A stretch of 64,000 nucleotides of DNA. It comes from Amblyornis subalaris. Its lineage: Eukaryota; Chordata; Aves; Passeriformes; Ptilonorhynchidae. The position numbers were made by a program, and so were the translations under genes. Positions 24,101 to 39,000 of this stretch are shown here, piece by piece. The stretch covers positions 1,984,001 through 2,048,000 of the forward strand of contig JACAXG010000052.1 of NCBI GenBank assembly GCA_018881555.1, written 5' to 3'. The stretch's first letter is position 1. Every line of letters begins with the position of its first letter. Under the pieces are notes generated by a model that was not told the DNA's origin, searched no databases, and saw nothing but the letters and a program-made list of their open reading frames with translations.

Positions 24101-26600
24101 TGAGAGAGCAGGCAAGGAGAAACTGCATAAATTTTTTGTAACTGCTACTCTCTCTCTTCCACTTTCTGTCCCATTTCACTGAAAAGAAAGTTTTTTTGAC
24201 TGTGGACAGACATCCTATGACCCATCTTTCGATGATGGTATTTCAGACAAATACAGTATTCAGCACTGATGTCAGAGTTGTTGGCACAGGACTGGGCAAG
24301 CTGTGGCTTTTTTAGAGGTTTTGTGCCTGCATGGAAGGAACAGGCTGCTGAGGGCTTGTATGAAGAAGAGTAAATGCTTGTAAATCCTGAGGAGACTATG
24401 CTTAGGTATGGCCTAAAAAGTATCTCCTCACCCCTCCATGTGGGGTCATCCAGATGTGTCTCTGCCAGAAGTCCTTTGGTGGAGGTCCCTGCCCTGTGTC
24501 TCCATGGAGCCAGCCAGAGAGGTATGTGCCATACAAACATATGGCTCCTCCAAAGCGTGTGCCATGCAAATGTAGAACTCTCCTGTTCACACCAAGGACA
24601 TCTGCCCAAGGACTGAAACGCATGTAAGGGCAGCCAGCCCTCCTCTGGAGCTGAGCTGAATCAGGTGGGTGGCTGTGCAGCTCAGGCCTGCACTGGGAAC
24701 ACCAGGAGAAGGAACACTGGGCTCTGCTTGTTCTGTTTATCAACTATGCCTGCCATGACCTAGTATTAGGGTAGAGCTGCTTAGTTGATGAATTGCATCT
24801 GTTTTTAACTAGGGCAGCTGCACGGCAGGAAGTCGAGGCACAGTCNAGAATATGTACCAGCACAGAAACCATCACCTGAGGCTGGAAACNGAGGATGTAG
24901 GAATTTCCAGCAATACTTAAGTAAGTTTTACCAAGACTGTGGGGAACTGGATATCCCTGAGACTCACTGGTATCCTTGGAGTATACGGGATTATTGGTTT
25001 CACATGCAATTTTCTATTTGCTTTTTTATTACCCATTTTATTTCTAATTTTAATACTTTGATGTTTAACTTTTTCATCTGTGTAATTTTAGTTAAATAAT
25101 TTGGCTTTTAGTTTTGAATCAATGCCTTGGGACCAATCTCTTCTTNCTTCTTGTCGTTGCTGTCCATGGCATAAGCTCTGGATGACATATGTAGTCTGTC
25201 TAAATATCAAAGGTTTTTTAAAAAGGGAGCAAATGAGGAAAATGTCAGGAAAACCCATCACAGACCCATTGCTGGTCAAAAGTGGACACTGTTCCTTGAA
25301 CAAAGGAACTCATACCTAAAAAAGTGATTTTTATCCTGGGGGCAAATGACTGCAGTGCAGCTTTCAAAACCTGGATTTTTACCACAGTACTTCCATGGAA
25401 CAGCAAGTTGACACATTTCCTGACTCCATGGCAGAACAGGTATTACAAAATCTGATGTGGCTAACACAAATCTAACCCACATTTCATGTTGACCAAACAG
25501 GTGACATCTGTTCTGCCACTCTCTTTGTCACTGTCTNCTTGCATCCTGCTTGTAAAATGGGCATAAAGATACCACCTCCTATGAGTCAAGTTCTTATGTG
25601 AGAGCTAGAAGCTTTCTGTCTCATTCAGGTTAACTCACTGATTAAGCAGGTAGCTACAAAGCCAAAACCAAAAGTCCTATAAGAGAATATCAGTGAAAAT
25701 CAACAATGTTTCTAGCCTNTGAAATACTGTGGGGAAAAAAAGTCTATTTTCAGTCAGATACAGTGAGAAATCACTTAGCATCACTGATTAAGAATTAGGA
25801 CTGTCAAAAGCAATAAGTTGTCACTTTACCGTTAGTCACTGAAGATATAGGCAGGAAAAAGGCAGGAGCAGTTTTCAAAGAACTTGGGAAAAACACAAGT
25901 TACAGAAGGCTCCAAGAAAACATGCCGTACTGTATTTAGCTGGAGTGCTCCCTGTGCCTACTGAAAAGGGTTTTCTTATAGAAAGAAGTAGGCCTGTTAC
26001 TTTATAATCCAGCATGTGGTATGTGAAACATATGGGCAGGGGGCTAGTGAGACTCACAGCAAGAAAAAAAAGCTAATCAGGAAGCAAACAAAACTGAGTA
26101 AGGCATGTGTGCTCCGACCAGGCAGAAGCATCCAGTGGAGTCGTGTGCAAGGATGCAAACAGTGTTTGACTTGAGAAATGTGGCTACTTGGGGTATACTA
26201 TGCAACTATGNTCGTGCCAACAGGCAAACACAAGTTTCGTGTTCACAACAAAACATTTCTGGAAGTCGTAGCAGCTCTTCTATGCATTGCTTCACATCAC
26301 ATATTGTACTGCAAAGCAAAACTGAGAGGAAAGGGTATAGTCAATTAAGGCCCTGTTAGGAATTTTAACAGACTATAAAGATGCATTTCATGGTGCTGAT
26401 GTGCAGATGATGATGGGGAAGTAATGAGATTACTGTCAAGCCACCACAGAAAAAGACTTATCATACACTGATGATGAGACCAGCAGTCCCGTAAAAACCA
26501 AGAAAACTTTTAGAACAGTCAAAGTTTTATATCAGAAGCTGATATTTTCATAAAATCTCTGAACAGAAATCTCCCTATCAAAAACCAAATTTGAAATTGG
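24101..26600. other. No recognised gene; long minus frame unsupported
   Basis: The longest open frame in the window (24145-24609, minus, 154 codons) lies here. It has no domain, signal peptide or homologue I recognise, and other frames overlap it on both strands. The segment at 24400-24760 is GC-richer than its surroundings, which alone favours long chance frames. Confidence 0.45.
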
Positions 26601-27099
26601 TATATGTCCTATGAAAAAACCATACNACATGGTAATGCCACAGCACGTCAGACTGTAACATCGCAAAGCAAATGTTCAGGGGGCAGGATCAGACTAAACA
26701 TAGGCATACTGAAGCTGAGGAAAACTCAGATCCTCTTAATTAGGAATCTATTGGCTTCTGAAAAAATTTGGACAGTCCCAGGGAAACTAAAACTTCAAGG
26801 CAGTGTCTAGATCAAAATAGATGAAAGACCCTGGGATGCTGTGAGAGATCTGACAGATCTTAGGTTTTATTGGAATCTTTCAGGTTCTGTTATGTTCTGC
26901 TCTTGAAAAGTTACATGATGGCAGCATTGAGACTCAGAAATGCCTTTTTCAATAATAAGGAAAANCAAACAACCTTCTTCATAAAGCCGTGAAGCAGGTG
27001 GAGGAAGAGAATAATGCATCTAAAGGAGACCTGACAAAACCAGCTTTGTCGTGAGGGTCCTGAACAAAGGAGAATAATATGTTTGGATAAAAAAAGAGA

Positions 27100-27900
27100 T
27101 GCTTGTTGCTCGCTTTCAATCATGGAACAGTTCTGTCGTTCAATCTTAACTATTTACAAGGGTGCAAACCCATCACAAACCACTGGAATACATCATGTAG
27201 AGGCTATTGACCAAATATTATCCAGGAAAGGTACTCCCTGTGACAGATAAACTGAAGAGGGTGTATTTTTCTGGTGCACTTTAAGTGGCTGGGGAAATAG
27301 AATAACATAAATTTTTCACAGTTATGGCAAGAGGGTCTAGGTTGAGGAGCATCACCTTTAGCAAATGCTAGGAAAAGAAAATTATTTATACCTACAAACT
27401 GTCCAATCCATAAGGAGACAATGTCATAGGGACATGATTCTGTCACTGGTTGGAAGGTAATGTGTGCGTTAATGACCAGGCAGTAAATACAGATAATTTA
27501 TACCTAGGATATTAAAAAGCCTTTGGTGAATTTGGAAATAAACATCCTGTTGAGGAATGAACATCCACTGAACCTTATGAAATGTGTAAAGACTACAATA
27601 ATCAAGAACAGCAAAGAATATTTTTGAAAATCCCAGCCCACCTATCAGAAAGGTCAGNTTAGTTTGATTTTACAAGAGAAAAGTGTGGTCAAAAATTATT
27701 TCTCCATTCTCTGGAACATGAGCTATCCTAGAGATACTAAAGCCAGGAAACAGAAAGCATATGGAAACTGAAAAGCATGTAACGATGTGTACTTCTTACA
27801 TGATGCTCCAATATGCGAATTTGAAAAAGAACCTTTGCTGTGTTGTCAATGTCCAGAAATGNTGAAGAATAAAAACAATATTTCTCTTAAGAACCAAAAA
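27100..27900 (+). mobile_element. Possible relic of an ancient LINE
   Basis: Only one block supports this call. At about 27490-27530 one frame reads as a tyrosine-leucine run, a stop, then KAFG, which resembles the CR1/L3 reverse-transcriptase block around FxKAFD. The flanks are too diverged to align by eye. Confidence 0.2.
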
Positions 27901-28000
27901 TGAAATAGGTGTTTACTTGGAATCCAGAAGAATAACTTNCCACAGCTGTGAAATGAAAGTTCTTTCACACAGAAATAATTGAGCCCATCTTTTTGCATAA

Positions 28001-31000
28001 AACTTAATAACACATTAAATGCAAACCATGACCCTAATCATATACTTCCTTTGAGTCTGAAATAAGGAAACTAGCAAAAACCATTACATTTAAATTACTG
28101 GCATTGTTTTTCTCAATGCATTATCTCTTCCCAAGGCTCCCACAAAGCCATATAAAAGGAGTCAAAAATAAAAAGAACCACCAAGAAGCAGGGGTTACCT
28201 GAGCACAGCATTACTCCTCTGCATAGAGCAGCGATCAGCACAAAGGGGTCAGAAAATCAAGTCTCTACTTCCTGCACTCTGTTTCAGCTAACAGTTAGTG
28301 TGTACAAACAGTTCAGAGAACACATAGTGAGCAGAGACCCAGCTGCAATAGACTAGACCAGACAAGACACAGAGAAGGCTGGGCACCAAGTTAGCCATCC
28401 AATGCCCATATAAAATGATGGCAAAGGAGGGACCTGGGATTGAGGTCGGATGAGNAGGTTATAAGATCAAGACAGCAGTGAAGCTGTAAACAAAGATAAC
28501 TTCAAAGTTGGGGCAGGCTATAAAAAATTAAAGCCTTTGTTTTTTACTAAAGAAGTCTTCTGAAACTGGGGAAAAAGCAGCAAGCTCCTTTTTGCTTCCA
28601 GCAGCTAGAGGGGAGTGGAGTTTCAATTTTATATATTGCTAACTAATCTGGAGCTAATATAAACCACTAATCTCTTACTTATGCCCCAGGGCTTACATCT
28701 TCCTCATTCCTGCATTTGAAAGTGTCATTTGAAATGTTCAGGATATTGAAGTTTCAACTTTCCTGGGGAAATGAAGAAATAACTGTGGTTTCTGAGAAAT
28801 ATTTCAAGATTATTTTCTACTTAAAAAGCTGTTGCCACAGCTAAATTAAAACAAAAAATTAAAAAAGGATTTCCAAACAGAGTTAAGATGTCCAAAATAA
28901 CATGATGATTGACTGCATGGTGCATCATCAGTGTTGCAGTTATCCCAAATAANGGAGAATCTCCACATGCATGTAATTAGGCCACTGAAACAATCTTGGC
29001 TCTGCCCCATGGTCCCATAGTGCAATAGCCATATGATTATGATTATGATTGTGATTAAAGCTTCTCAGTCTGAAGTCCCAGGGCAGTATAAATTACTTTT
29101 TCATTTTGTGATGTTTTATTTTCAATTCTTTTATACTAACCTCTCTTNCCTTTGCTGCAATGAGTAGAATTTTGAGAAGGTTTAAGATCACATGGCATTT
29201 GGTGCCAAGATTAGCATAGCTGAAAATTCATCTGCATATAACTATTCCCATCAGTGAGGCTATCAAAGAACTTCTCTCTTTTCAAACAGGTTTTCAGTCC
29301 CATTGCTCTAAATGGGACTGAGGGCAAATTTCCTCTCTTGTGCTGTGATGGTCGGCACCTTGGCTTGTTTCCAACAACATAATGCTGCCAGGAAGCCAAA
29401 CCCCCAGTTAAGGTGCTCCATAGGGGCACCTATTTGGCAGGATGAATTTGCCCATGTTCCTCTGCTTCCAGCTAATCTAAATCTTCACTTTTTGATAGTG
29501 CATTGCTGATGTTTACTAGCTGAATTTTGCCTACACTCTCAGAAGCCTGGAGTCCTTGGTAGGACAAGGTCCTGTTCTATGANGAATATTAAATGTATAT
29601 TTTCTTCTAGCTCAGGTATTGAGCCTCATGTTTTTGTAACAGAATTATTTGAGTTCAATTTTCTTTTTGAAGGTCCAAGTATAATGGCAAGATTGACCAC
29701 ACATTTGTTGCATCTCCTGTTTTGGACCATAAAAAGTCAATGCAAATCCTTACTGATAGCTATGTAAAGTGGTAAAGTTCTTTGCTGGTTTTGTGCAAGA
29801 CAAGTTTTAGCTGGCTTGCTTTCCCAGGTTTCTAAACTACTCATTCTTGCTCCTTCCCACCCCTCATTTCTGAGGCTTTTTATGTTATGAATTTTCTTTC
29901 TCTTTGTCTCCCTTTCCTGGTGTTCTCTTTGCAGCTAAGTCCTTCCTTTCTGTTGCCATGCACATTTTTTTTCCATTAGGTTGCTCGATATTATTAGGTT
30001 TCTTCTTATTTTACTACTCATGTGACTTCTGTTCACCATCCCCTCCCAACATTACCCCACACCTTTTATTCATTACCACCTCTNCTCCCACATACAGACA
30101 TGACTAAAATTTAAAAAATGAACACTGTAAGAGGCTTAAATGAAGATTCTTTGCTATAGCTAGTCCTAAAAAGTAAAAAATTATAGCAAAATTCCAACTT
30201 TAAAGAATGAGATTTCATATTTCCCCTGAAGAATGTCTTTTAATAAACCCCAAATTTAATGCAAACAGTTCTGGTGGAATGAGGAAGTCCTTGGCTGTAA
30301 TTATCTAATCTACTGTCATGCTCAATAAACATAGCATAAATGATCACTGAGGTTAGGCTATACTTCACTATGTTTGTTTAAAAACACATCATAGACTCCC
30401 TCTTGGATCTAATTTATTAAACTCACTTCAGCAAACAGTGGCATGAAGAAGAAATCAATTCCTTTTCCTCCATCAGAAAGAGGAGCTAAACAACCGGTGT
30501 TCTATATCAGGTGATTCAAATAATACATTGTAGACGTTCTGTCCCAGANGACAGTATGGAAATTACCTTCCTAAAAGCTGTGAAATATGTACGGGGTTTT
30601 TTTTTGTCTTTGAAATTCCTTCAACTTTTTCTTCCACTGATGGTGCAGCAATGATTATAGTGCTCCCCAACTGAAATTGCCTCTGTCATACAATTTAAGC
30701 ATTGGCTTAAGTTGAAAATGACACAGCATGGAACAAACCGGTAATTGTGAGAGCCGATAAAGTCAAGAGAAGAGATTCACCACAGCCTCTCCTGCACCTA
30801 ACTTAGTCTTCCTTTATGGAAAGTTGCTCAAGTTGCACTTCTAGAGTCTACTTACTTCTCTTTCCTATCCAAAGCCCCTATTCTGCAAGTTTCTTTCTGA
30901 ATTCTCCTCTTCTGTTACGAGAGCCCAAAGACCAACACTTGCTTGCCAGACTTTGGCTTTTCTCCATTTATGGTGAAGACCCAGACTAAAAGAAGCCCTG

Positions 31001-34000
31001 ACAGTGGTGTGNGTGCCCATTCCTCCTCTCCACCCCACCCTCCCTGCAGAGCAGACTTTGCTCTTCTCTGCATCTGTAAGATGGAAAAAATATCCCTTAA
31101 CCACAGATGACCTTTATGATTGCTNGCTTCATCTATAGGAGAATCTAAGAGGATAAATGGTAGAGTAAAATAATAAACAGAGGTAATATAATACTACCAT
31201 ATTTAAAAAACCCCATAGTAATCCAATAATCTATCTGGTTCAGCCTTATGTCATGATGACAAGACACCTTTTACCTCCTCTAAAATGTTGTGCCACAGTA
31301 TGGCCTTTGCTGGGGTTTCATTCAAGCCTGAATGGAGGGTAGCACCTACATGTCTTTCATGGATGTTTTACTTTGTTACCTGCAACAGAATCACTGTCAA
31401 TATATGTTGCTATAAGAGGAAAATAAAGCTGACTTCCTAGACTTTGTTGAATAGAGATTTCTTTTCACCTCTTTTAGAGATAACNCTGCTGGAATGTTTC
31501 ACTTTCTCTCACATACCAGCTCTGTAGAAAGAAAAAAATTATGTTTCTGGATATTCCTTGAACAGGTTTTAGATTAAAACACCAGTGTAAATTCNTAGTC
31601 AATAAAGATCAAAGTAATCTGTATGACAGCAGAGCAGATTTGTGGCAGCTGAAATGTTTGAAAACCTTAAAACCCCAAATTGAATGGGCTTCTTTTGTAC
31701 CACTCAATCCAATCTGTAACAATTGCAATCAGTTTTGCCAAAGAACCCATTTCATAAACCAATTGCACTGTTTGGTTTTGATATGTGACTATTGCTTGCT
31801 TTGTGATAATAGAGCAAGTATTTTCTTNCTCTTTTTCTTTTTCTCTGGGAGGGGTCAGGGTGGGGAGAAGCAAAATGTATCTAAAAGAAAGACATTATTG
31901 TGCTGAATATAGAAGAACTATTTCATTGGCAAGGCAGAAGAAACAGAGAATGGAGTAGAAAATTTCTCTGACTAAATAATCTAAGGTCTCTTTTCTGTAT
32001 CTTGTTTGAGTTGGAGATGGCTGCCAAAAAGGTAAACTTAAAACTGAGATACAAGGATGCCCCATGCTACAATGTTTTCTGTACCCTGCACACCGTGCTA
32101 TTAATGTGGCCCCAATGTCCCACACTGCCTGAACTTTCTTTCTAGAGCACATACAAAACTTTCACTTACATCACTTACATCACCTCCCTTACAGGCTTGA
32201 CTTAGTAATCTTCATATCAGGAAATGCTACCAAGTTCCTCCTTCAAATCTTGCAAAGTGCATGTTCTCTGGCAGGCCACTCAAGGACCAAAGCACAGCGG
32301 CCTCCTTCCTTATAAAATTAAAACTTACAAGCAACAATATTATGCAAGAGTAATGAGGAAAGAGAGGCATGGGTCTCAAAAACAATACAGCTGTTTCGCT
32401 GCGATCTCTCTGCTGCACCAATAAATGTCAACTTTCAGCTGCCTCCCAGTCGGGAACAAGGCAAACCAAGCAGCATCTGCAGACTCCTCACTGGTAAGGC
32501 CACAGTAACCTCAGAGCCCAGGTCTGTCATGATGGTCTTACTGGGAAGGGTGAATACACCCTGCCTTCTGCAAGTTCTTGCCCACTGTAGCAATAGTGTG
32601 ACTCATCTTGTTTCTGAAAATCGAACTGGGCCCAGTATGAGNTTGCCTACTTTTTGAAATTTATGGGTGTTGCAGCGAAAGTCACTTTCAAGAGAAGTTA
32701 TGTAAAAGAAACAGTCCTCAGGAAGTTTTAAGAAGTTTTGGTTTAGCTTTACACCCTGCACCACTAAACCACTCTGTAATCAAAANAACAGCTTCCTGTT
32801 AATCTCTGTTGGTAAAATGCCTCCATTTCAAATCCTGATGCGTTAGAAGCCAGATCCCCTGGGGCTTCCTTTACAAGGCTGGGTCTTGATATGTATGGCT
32901 GTGAGATCAGATTGGGGTCTGAAGGATGATGGCAGCTGAAGAAGCACCTGCTGAGTTGCAGGGCAGGGGACTCAGAGGGGAACAGCACTGTCACCCAGTA
33001 GATTGAAAGTGGCATGACACCATCCAGATCTTAATTTAAAGTATGGGACACTCCCTTGAGCCAGAGGCTTTAAAGATAATGTAGAAACTGGAGAGAGGTC
33101 TGTTTTGTACTGAAATGTGTATTTCTAGTTAAACTAGCTATTATCTGAAAATAGAAACCTGTTTGTGAGACTTGGTGTCTTTGGCTCCTGTTCATCTGAG
33201 TCTCATATTTTTGTGAAGGGATTTCAAAGAAATGAAACTCACCATACAATCCTGTGATAGTGTAGAAAGTTATAACTGTTCTAGTAGTTTTTGTTATTCC
33301 ACTTAGAAGGCAGGAGTAGTTTACATGTGGTCCCAAGCATGGGCATCTGTAAAAGGGGGCTTTTTCTAAGGCTATATAGCTGTACAGTTGTTTAGATATT
33401 AAAAACTCCAAGAAAAGCACTCTGTTGGGAGTGACATTTGCTTTCCAAAATCAAGTCTTAGGTTATCTACATTTGGTTAGTAGCACTGCCTAGATGTGGA
33501 ATGAAGCAAAGCATGGAAGAAATGGAGGGCTTAAAAAATGAAGGACTTAACTGCATTTGAGAAGAATTTAAGGTGTGACTGAGTAAAAAATTTCATCTGC
33601 CATGCTCTTTGATAGTGGTTGTCTTGGCCACAGGTAGGATGGGAGAAAAGATAAGCAGCATCTTCATTCAGAGAGTTTGATTTTCCTTTAGCTAGTGTTG
33701 AATCAGGCATATTTACATCTGCTGGACCAAAATGACTACATGAACAGTAGTCTTTTTGAAGAAGTGTCTCAAATGCATCTTGACAACAAATACCCACTCA
33801 AAACAGTTATCACATCTTCCCTCAAACCTTTCTAAAATATAGAGACCTGATGACACAATCAAATTATTTCTTTACAGTGCTGGTGCACGTAGGTTCAGAA
33901 GCATTTCCTTGCTGTCCTGAGCCATCCCTGACACATTCCTGTCCAGTGAAATGATATTTGTGAGTCAATGGGAAAATTTCAAGTAATCAGGCTGCATTCC

Positions 34001-35550
34001 ATTAAGTCATAATTCACCAAGAGCTTTGTTAGAAACAACTTTTGCTGAAAGAACTGGTGAAGTATGTGCATCATTGTACAAAATGCTCTCCTACTGAACA
34101 GAAGAGGACTTCAAAATAACTTCCAAGTGACAAGGCTGTAAGCCAGGGCACCTGGAATGTAGTTTTATGTAGTGTATTTGTGAGCAGCTTCTAGAGGCTG
34201 AAACGTAAAGAAAACACCTTCTAGAAGAATAATACCATGCTGATACTCTTCCTTGAACGAAGCTGTTAGTGCATTTCATACGTAAGTTGCAAAAGTGCTG
34301 GTCCCACCATTTGAAGACGTCTGGGATAAATTAGAGCTATTGCACTTATATTAAATAAGGGATGAGTTGCAGAATGCGTTGAACCAGCTTCACTCGCTAA
34401 AGATATTAGTCTAAATTTACTGCTCTCATAAGGAACTACAACTCAGCTGGGCTCAACAGTCTTGCACGCTTTTGCATCAGCACTTAAACTCAGCCAATGT
34501 TTCTCTGAGATATTTTTGTACTCTGTTTCCGAGCACTTATTCGGCTTCCTGGACCAGTGTCATTCTCCTAGATAAACAAAGTGTCAGCAAGTTAGACATT
34601 TAGATAATTTTTGTCCAAAGGAAAATACTTCCAGTTCAAAGGATTTTTCATAAAAAGCCTTTTTTCAATGGAAAAATTTGTGAGGTCAGGCTTTTGTTCC
34701 TTTCAGTGGGAATAAACTGCATCTGAATATAGGGAAAATCTTATTGCATGTGACACAATGGTTCTTGTTTACATTGTGAACATAAGGTCCTGCTCTCAAC
34801 ACACTAAGGGCATGAAGACAATACAGCTCCATAGATAAGCTGTCAGAATTTTCTGTTGAGGAGCCCNGATTAGGTTTGGTGTGTTGACTACCATGTCATG
34901 GAATAACTGGGATGGAAGTCTTCATGTAAGCACTCTGGTTCTCTGGCAGTCTGGGCAGCTTGTGATGATGCTTAAAAAACTAAGGCATGCAGTGAAAGGG
35001 TACAGCTGGTGTGAGTCTGTTTCTGTGCTGCCGTCAGACATCCTACTGCAGGAGCATAACCTAATTCTGGCTGCAGACTTGCACAGCTCTGGCCAGCAGT
35101 GTTTACAAATAGGAGTGTGATCTACTAAAAAGTTTCCTAAACTCAGTTATTGCTTTTTATTTCCTGTGCCATTACAACAATGATTATTTTATTTTGGTTT
35201 CACATGTTGTCATTCAGCACCTAAACTTTCTTTGTACAAGGTCTTCTTTAGGGTCCTTTTTTTCTTCTTTCCCCCCCATGCTCACATTTTGTGTTTCTAT
35301 TCTGCATTTGTAGATTCATTTTCAATTGACAACTTAAACAGAGCGTCTTCTTTTTCACCAGGTCTAATATTGAAACTAAATCAGGAAGAAGGAAGGATGA
35401 GCTGATATTGTGAGAAAAGGGAAGGATACATTCCTGCTGTGCAGAAAAAGTGATGTCTGCCAGCAGTACTAAGTAGCTACAGAAAGGGCAAACATTTCAC
35501 AAGTTAGTCTCTTGTTCGTGTTTGTAATATCTCACTGTTTTCCTTAGCCT
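28001..35550. other. No recognised gene
   Basis: AT-rich noncoding sequence. Minus-strand frames at 33070-33420 and 33531-33797 are unrecognised and lack convincing splice sites. Confidence 0.55.
29035..29057 (+). repeat. (GATTAT)n microsatellite
   Basis: Almost four units of a 6-bp motif, the third changed to gattgt. Confidence 0.85.
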
Positions 35551-36010
35551 TCATGTTGCTGTCTCCCAGCTGAGGGCTGAGAACCCCTTTCTCTCCTCTG
35601 GTACCCATGGATTGCAGTCTCCCACGGTAGTGCCGAGGGGCCAAATGCGGGTTAGGGGCTGAGAATGCTCTGTGTGTGTATATGTGTGTGTCTGTGTGTG
35701 TTTGTGTGGCAAACCCACCCCAAAGCCCAGCTGGAAGCAGTTCTTAACAGCAACCTCAACATGCAAATGTCAGCTACAGTGTCTTCACAACCTCAGGAGT
35801 CAGAGATGCCAGCTCCACATGCCCACCACTGCCTCTGAGATGCTGATGTGAGCCCTGTGTCACTTCCACCCTACGGACACATTAGGCAGAAGCTCTGAGA
35901 GCTGGGGCAGCTAGGGCTGGGAGGACTTAGCAGGGCCAAAGTCACAGTCCTCCTGCAGGGATCATCCCAGTCCCAGTGGCCCTTGCTGACCTTCTGCTGG
36001 AGCTTGGGTG
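35551..36010. other. GC-richer patch with a TG microsatellite, unidentified
   Basis: Base composition rises clearly above the surrounding AT-rich DNA. No open frame with a recognisable product was found (the longest is 35551-35766, minus). CpG is present but sparse, so it is not a clear CpG island. It may be an unrecognised repeat or regulatory segment. Confidence 0.35.
35671..35709 (+). repeat. Interrupted (TG)n microsatellite
   Basis: TG dinucleotides interrupted by tata, tc and ttt over about 39 bp. Confidence 0.9.
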
Positions 36011-39000
36011 GCTGGTCTTGCTGTGCATCATGGAGGAAAGCACAGAACAAATGACAGGCATTAATTTTCCCTGTAGGACTGGCAGAATGAGCAAAAATTA
36101 TTCTTCACTATTCTGTTTGCTCAATGTGTCCACTGAGCAAGTGCCCCCCCAGGAATCCTGCAGGAGGAAATTGTTCTCTCCCACAACATCCTACGCCTAG
36201 CCNACACAGCTGGCAAAAATCATAGAACAACTTGTGCTGGGGCTGAGAGTCCATGTGCAGGAAAAACCTGTAAATGCTACCACTTTGACTCATAGCCTTT
36301 ACAAGTCACCGCAGGACTGTGTGACATTAAAGCTTTTTCCATCTACAGTTTTGAAATTCATATTGAAAAATTTTCTNTATTAGTTTTCTCATATCACATA
36401 GTTTCTGAAAAATGGTGCTCANTTAATCCAAATATGCAATGTGAAGGCATTTATACTAACATAGAGCTGTTTATTCAAACCAACTTCATTTTGCACAGAT
36501 TGCCACATTGATTTTCTTGTGATTTAGTAGTGCCCCAAACTCAAGATCAATGGCACCAGTGTGAAAAATCTACAGATAGCCTAAAACTATTTGCCTAGCA
36601 CTGGCAATTTAACTTTCATCATCACCAGCTATTTCACTGCGGACCATTTTGACAGAAGTGTTCACTTGCTCCCACTGTTTGAAACCTTCCTGGCATTTCA
36701 TGCGGTGTAAATATTTGCTGGGGGGCCAGGTGGTAAGAGGTTTATATATATGCTTCTGGAGTGATGAAATGAGAGTCCATCTCCTCCACACTTATTCCCA
36801 ATTGTTGGTAACGTGGTGTGGTATTGAGAAAGGGAAATGAGGGCACACTTGGCACTATTTCGCTGACGGTTCTGTAAGAGAAGCCTGAAGAAAATTGACT
36901 CTGTACTGCCTAAATAAATGAATTAATTAATTGATGAGCAGTGTATATGCATTTATACTAGCTCCTACTCCTATACTTTTTTTTCCCAGTTCTTGGTATT
37001 GTAGCTAAAANACTTGTTTACTTGGTGGATCTCCCATGCAACTTACGAATAGGGAGATGGAAAGAAAAGAGACCTGAGCAGCAAAGGAGTCAGTTAATGA
37101 TGAGGCAAGCACAAGGGATGTGTGCTATGGTAGCTGGCCATCAGTGGTCCTGCATGGGCAAGCAAAGCCCAAAGGGAAAAATGCTGGTCAAAGATTCCAA
37201 GTTAATTTCCAAGCTAATATTTTGCTTTTTTTGCCTGAGAGACACTATGGGATCTTTGACTTTCAGCTCAGCAGCCATGAGATACCAGACTCAATCTTCA
37301 GTCTTTTTTGGAGCAGGTTCAGAAGATTGGTGCATCACTGAGTTGCTCCTGGGATCACCACAGGAAATCAGGTGCTGGTGCTCATGCTGAATGCAGGTGT
37401 CCAGCAACTCTTGGGACAATCCGATCCCATTTTGCTGGTACAAAGAGTATTTCTGTTCTCAGGTAGCTGTGAGACAAAACAAAATTCTACGATTTAAAGG
37501 CCACAATTCAATTAATTTCTTTCACACACCTGCTTCCTACAGATTACACCCAAATAGCATACTAAACAACACAGCTTTTTGGTATTAAATGGAAGACATC
37601 CTTCAAGTCCTGCTGCATGTTGTGAACACAGAACCCCAGGAGTGTCCCCTGATCAATATGCCTACACAGATCACTTGTGACTTCAGGGTCTAATTTAGCA
37701 GCAGAAATGAGAAACAAAACTATCACATAAAGGGAAAGACAAAGTAAGTTGCAAACAGTTTATGCACTCTAACACTGCATCTATGAGGGTCATATAGTTT
37801 CTTTTGTTAAAATGACCCAATCAGTATTTTCAGCCTGAAAAATACTTATGTCTATATGGACTCTAATAATAGTATTACAGCCTTAGGGTTCATTCCTATG
37901 CACTCTCAAACTCATCTGAGATACTAGAAGAGATTTTAAATTGAAATTTTTACTTTTCTGCAGACAGTTCTGCACTCAGACCTACTCAATATCTGCTCCA
38001 CCCGTACAGCCTCACTCTCCTGGGGCTTTATCTTCAGTCTACTTATGGAAAACGAACTATATTTACCTACAGTCTATGCCTGTTTATGCATTGGTTCCTG
38101 AGGTTTGCTGAAATGAGTTTCACTGAGGATTTGTAAAAGGCAGCATAGACTTGCAAATAAATTCCTGGAGTCAAAGAAGGAGTCAAACACCTTGAACTGG
38201 ATTTTTCCTTCTAGATGCTGACATTTTACGTCACACTAGACAGCTGACTTACTGCAAGCTCCTGCCTTCCAGGAGTAATCACCTATCTCAGCCATGAGAC
38301 AATGGGCACTATGTAAACCCCTATATTTGGGATTTTTATGCAATTATAGAAGAGGTGTCACATCACAGTGCACTTAGTAACTGTCCACTTTGAAAGACTA
38401 AGCCACTGAGGAATGGATGTGGTCTGTATGTGATCCTCTGCTTTTGAGGAAGAAAATGTAACAAGTTTTAAGCCTATCCAAAAACCAAAACCACAACAAA
38501 AAACTAATGAGGCGATGAGCTGGGTGGCCTACCAGGACAAAGAAACCAGTAAAAAGCAAAACTATAGTAGGTCATTTTGAATAGCTCTAGCCTTACTAAT
38601 TAAAAGCCCAAACCCTTCAGAAAATGTCATGGCATTACATGTCAACATATTCCTTTCTATTCCTTTATGCTGCATTGTTTTCCAAATGAGACATTCTTGT
38701 TGTGATAGCTTGCTCCGAGGATGATGTTGGCACTGTGATAGACATCCTAGAGCTATTCTCTGCATACTTCTTCTTATAATTCTTTACAGAGGAAAAGCTA
38801 TCATCTTCTGCTCACCAACTTATTGGTGCTCGAAAACCTGCCGAAAAAAAAAAAGTGCAAAAATAATTGCAACTATCATCACACAAAATGAAAGCTGACC
38901 CCAGCATGAGTGGCAGGTTAGCAGGTCCCAAATTATTTATACATTTTAACAACCATACACGCCAGAAATCTAATAAACTGGCAGCTGCCAGGCAGTTGCA

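Noticed and set aside
24145..24609. Longest frame in the window (154 codons, minus) as a gene
   Set aside because: No domain, splice signals or conserved-looking composition; overlapping frames on the other strand; the GC-richer patch favours chance frames.
37022..37390. 122-codon plus frame
   Set aside because: Composition is mixed, with no motif, no supporting splice or promoter signals, and no family recognised.
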